From Pseudarthrobacter sp. NamE2 (GTDB lineage Bacteria; Actinomycetota; Actinomycetes; Actinomycetales; Micrococcaceae), in NCBI RefSeq assembly GCF_005796205.1, contig NZ_VAHN01000017.1, forward strand, positions 1-64,000: a stretch of 64,000 nucleotides of DNA, in the 5' to 3' direction. The translations under genes were made by a program, and so were the position numbers. Below, one piece after another: positions 62,983 through 64,000 of the stretch. The notes below the pieces were generated by a model. The model saw nothing but the letters and a program-made list of their open reading frames with translations, was not told the origin of the DNA and searched no databases. Numbering within the stretch: position 1 is the stretch's first letter; every line of letters begins with the position of its first letter.

Positions 62983-64000
62983 CGGGCGGGCCGCGACTGC
63001 GCGGCTGGAGCGCCCGCAGTGGAGACAGGCTTGACCCGCCGCAGTGCGGCCAGGACGGCCCTGCCCACCACGCTGATTCCAATGATGGTGGTGACGGCGC
63101 GCAGGGTGTCCCACCCCGCCGTCGAGGTCAGGAGCGAGTAGAGCAGGAAACTGCTGAGGTTGGTGGCCAGCGGGGCGCCGGGCTCGTAGGAGATGCCGGT
63201 GCCGGCGCCCACCGCGAAGGGCCAGAACCACAGGTTGGTCAGCAGGCCGAACAGGTATGACGCCACTGCGCCGTAGCCGCACAGCATCCACAGTTCGGCT
63301 TTCCCGCGTACCCGGCGGGGCAGCAGGCCGGCCCCGGCGCCCACCCACGCGCAGGCGAAGATCTGGAACGGGGTCCAGGGGCCGATGCCGCCCCACAAGG
63401 CGCTGGACAGGGCGATGGTGGCGGCGCCCAGCAGCAGGCCGAACCGGGGACCGAAGGCGCGCCCGGCCAGGATCAGCAGGATAAAGACCGCCTCAATGCC
63501 CCCGACGCCGGTGCTCGCCACGCGCACGGCCGACCCCACGGCGGCCAGGACGCCGAGCAACGCCACGGTATGCGCGGAACGCACCGAACCATCAAGGGAC
63601 ACCGCGACGGCGACGGCGGCCAGGGGTGCCACCGCGAGCGCCGCATATGGGGTGGCCGCGGCGGCGTCCTGCGGGAGCGCCGCGGCCAGCAGCGGCCAGC
63701 AGAAGGCGGCGAGGGCGAGGAGGTTCGCCGCCGCGAGGACGGCAAGCTCCGCGCCCCGCGGCATCCGGAGCCGGCCAGCCTTCAAGGTGCTCATGCGCAG
63801 CCCCGCGGCACCGGTTTCCGCATGTTCAGCTGTGGATTGCCGTACCGGGGCCCGCGAAGCTGCCGGCTGTGCTGTTTCCCTGTGCACAGCCGCGAAGGAT
63901 TCAACCGGCGCCATGCCTGCCGCCGCTGCGGGGGCCACGCCGTCCCGCATCGGGAGGATCCTCGCGCCCAGGGCGGAAGCGAAGTCGCGGTCATGAGTGG
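62967..64000 (-). CDS. ECF transporter S component, in frame with an ABC-ATPase tail (5' partial)
   Basis: The visible reading frame runs off the right edge (343 residues seen). Its first ~17 residues, THDRDFASALGARILPMRDG, look like the H-loop and C-terminus of an ECF/ABC ATPase. A ~60-residue Ala/Pro linker follows, then about six hydrophobic segments with the S-component pattern GGIEAVFILLILAGRAFGPRFGLLLGA, GIGPWTPFQIFACAWVGAGAGLLP and YLFGLLTNLWFWPF. It resembles cobalamin/precursor-type S components. A separate start at ATG 63950 or 63794 is possible, but neither has a strong ribosome site. Confidence 0.75.
   Translation of the reverse strand, partial: THDRDFASALGARILPMRDGVAPAAAAGMAPVESFAAVHRETAQPAASRAPVRQSTAEHAETGAAGLRMSTLKAGRLRMPRGAELAVLAAANLLALAAFCWPLLAAALPQDAAAATPYAALAVAPLAAVAVAVSLDGSVRSAHTVALLGVLAAVGSAVRVASTGVGGIEAVFILLILAGRAFGPRFGLLLGAATIALSSALWGGIGPWTPFQIFACAWVGAGAGLLPRRVRGKAELWMLCGYGAVASYLFGLLTNLWFWPFAVGAGTGISYEPGAPLATNLSSFLLYSLLTSTAGWDTLRAVTTIIGISVVGRAVLAALRRVKPVSTAGAPAAQSRPARALSA

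Overview
The window looks like a chromosomal segment of a high-GC actinobacterium of the Micrococcaceae (Arthrobacter/Pseudarthrobacter type). The evidence is strong G/C third-position bias, many GTG/TTG starts, ATGA start/stop overlaps, TANNNT -10 boxes (some placed for leaderless transcripts), MptB-type mannosyltransferases, MHS-family porters and several LacI-controlled sugar/polyol clusters. This is judged from the sequence alone, not from a database search. No rRNA, tRNA, CRISPR array, insertion sequence or prophage gene was seen.

Region 1 (65-15339) is a carbohydrate catabolic island. A LacI regulator, an enolase-superfamily sugar-acid dehydratase and a XylX/FAH-type dehydratase run leftward. 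Facing them is a long rightward operon: Tat-exported sugar-binding lipoprotein, two MalF/MalG-type permeases (no ATPase), two Gfo/Idh/MocA dehydrogenases, two TIM-barrel isomerases, a ThuA-like protein, a DhaK-DhaL fusion kinase, an RpiB-family isomerase and a 3-hydroxyacyl-CoA-dehydrogenase-like enzyme. The isomerase/kinase/RpiB trio matches the logic of tetrulose (erythrulose) breakdown to erythrose 4-phosphate. The two leftward enzymes match an oxidative sugar-acid route.

Region 2 (15349-28517) is mixed. It holds PEP synthase and its regulatory kinase PpsR, an AraC/VOC/UvrA-like/MOSC gene run, a yybP-ykoY manganese riboswitch in front of a terC gene broken by an in-phase-destroying deletion, a GntR-MFS operon, an MHS transporter and small hypothetical genes.

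Region 3 (28518-34887) has two tandem GT87-like membrane glycosyltransferases that both appear to start at ATT, a convergent MptB-type mannosyltransferase, and a SulP-STAS anion transporter.

Region 4 (34891-45317) looks like an Amadori-product (fructosyl-amino acid) utilisation locus: two LacI regulators, an amino-acid-type ABC importer with two nearly identical binding proteins, a Gfo/Idh oxidoreductase, an FAD amine oxidase-like enzyme, an FrlD-like PfkB kinase and an FrlB-like SIS deglycase.

Region 5 (45369-64000) carries a GGDEF protein, a zinc-ribbon protein, two CNNM/CBS proteins, a small-ORF transcription unit, a MetP/MetS amino-acid importer, an alpha/beta hydrolase, a TetR-headed operon (MFS, YtcJ-like amidohydrolase, agmatine deiminase, amidase), cobalamin-dependent methionine synthase, and at the right edge an ECF S component that is in frame with the tail of an ABC ATPase.
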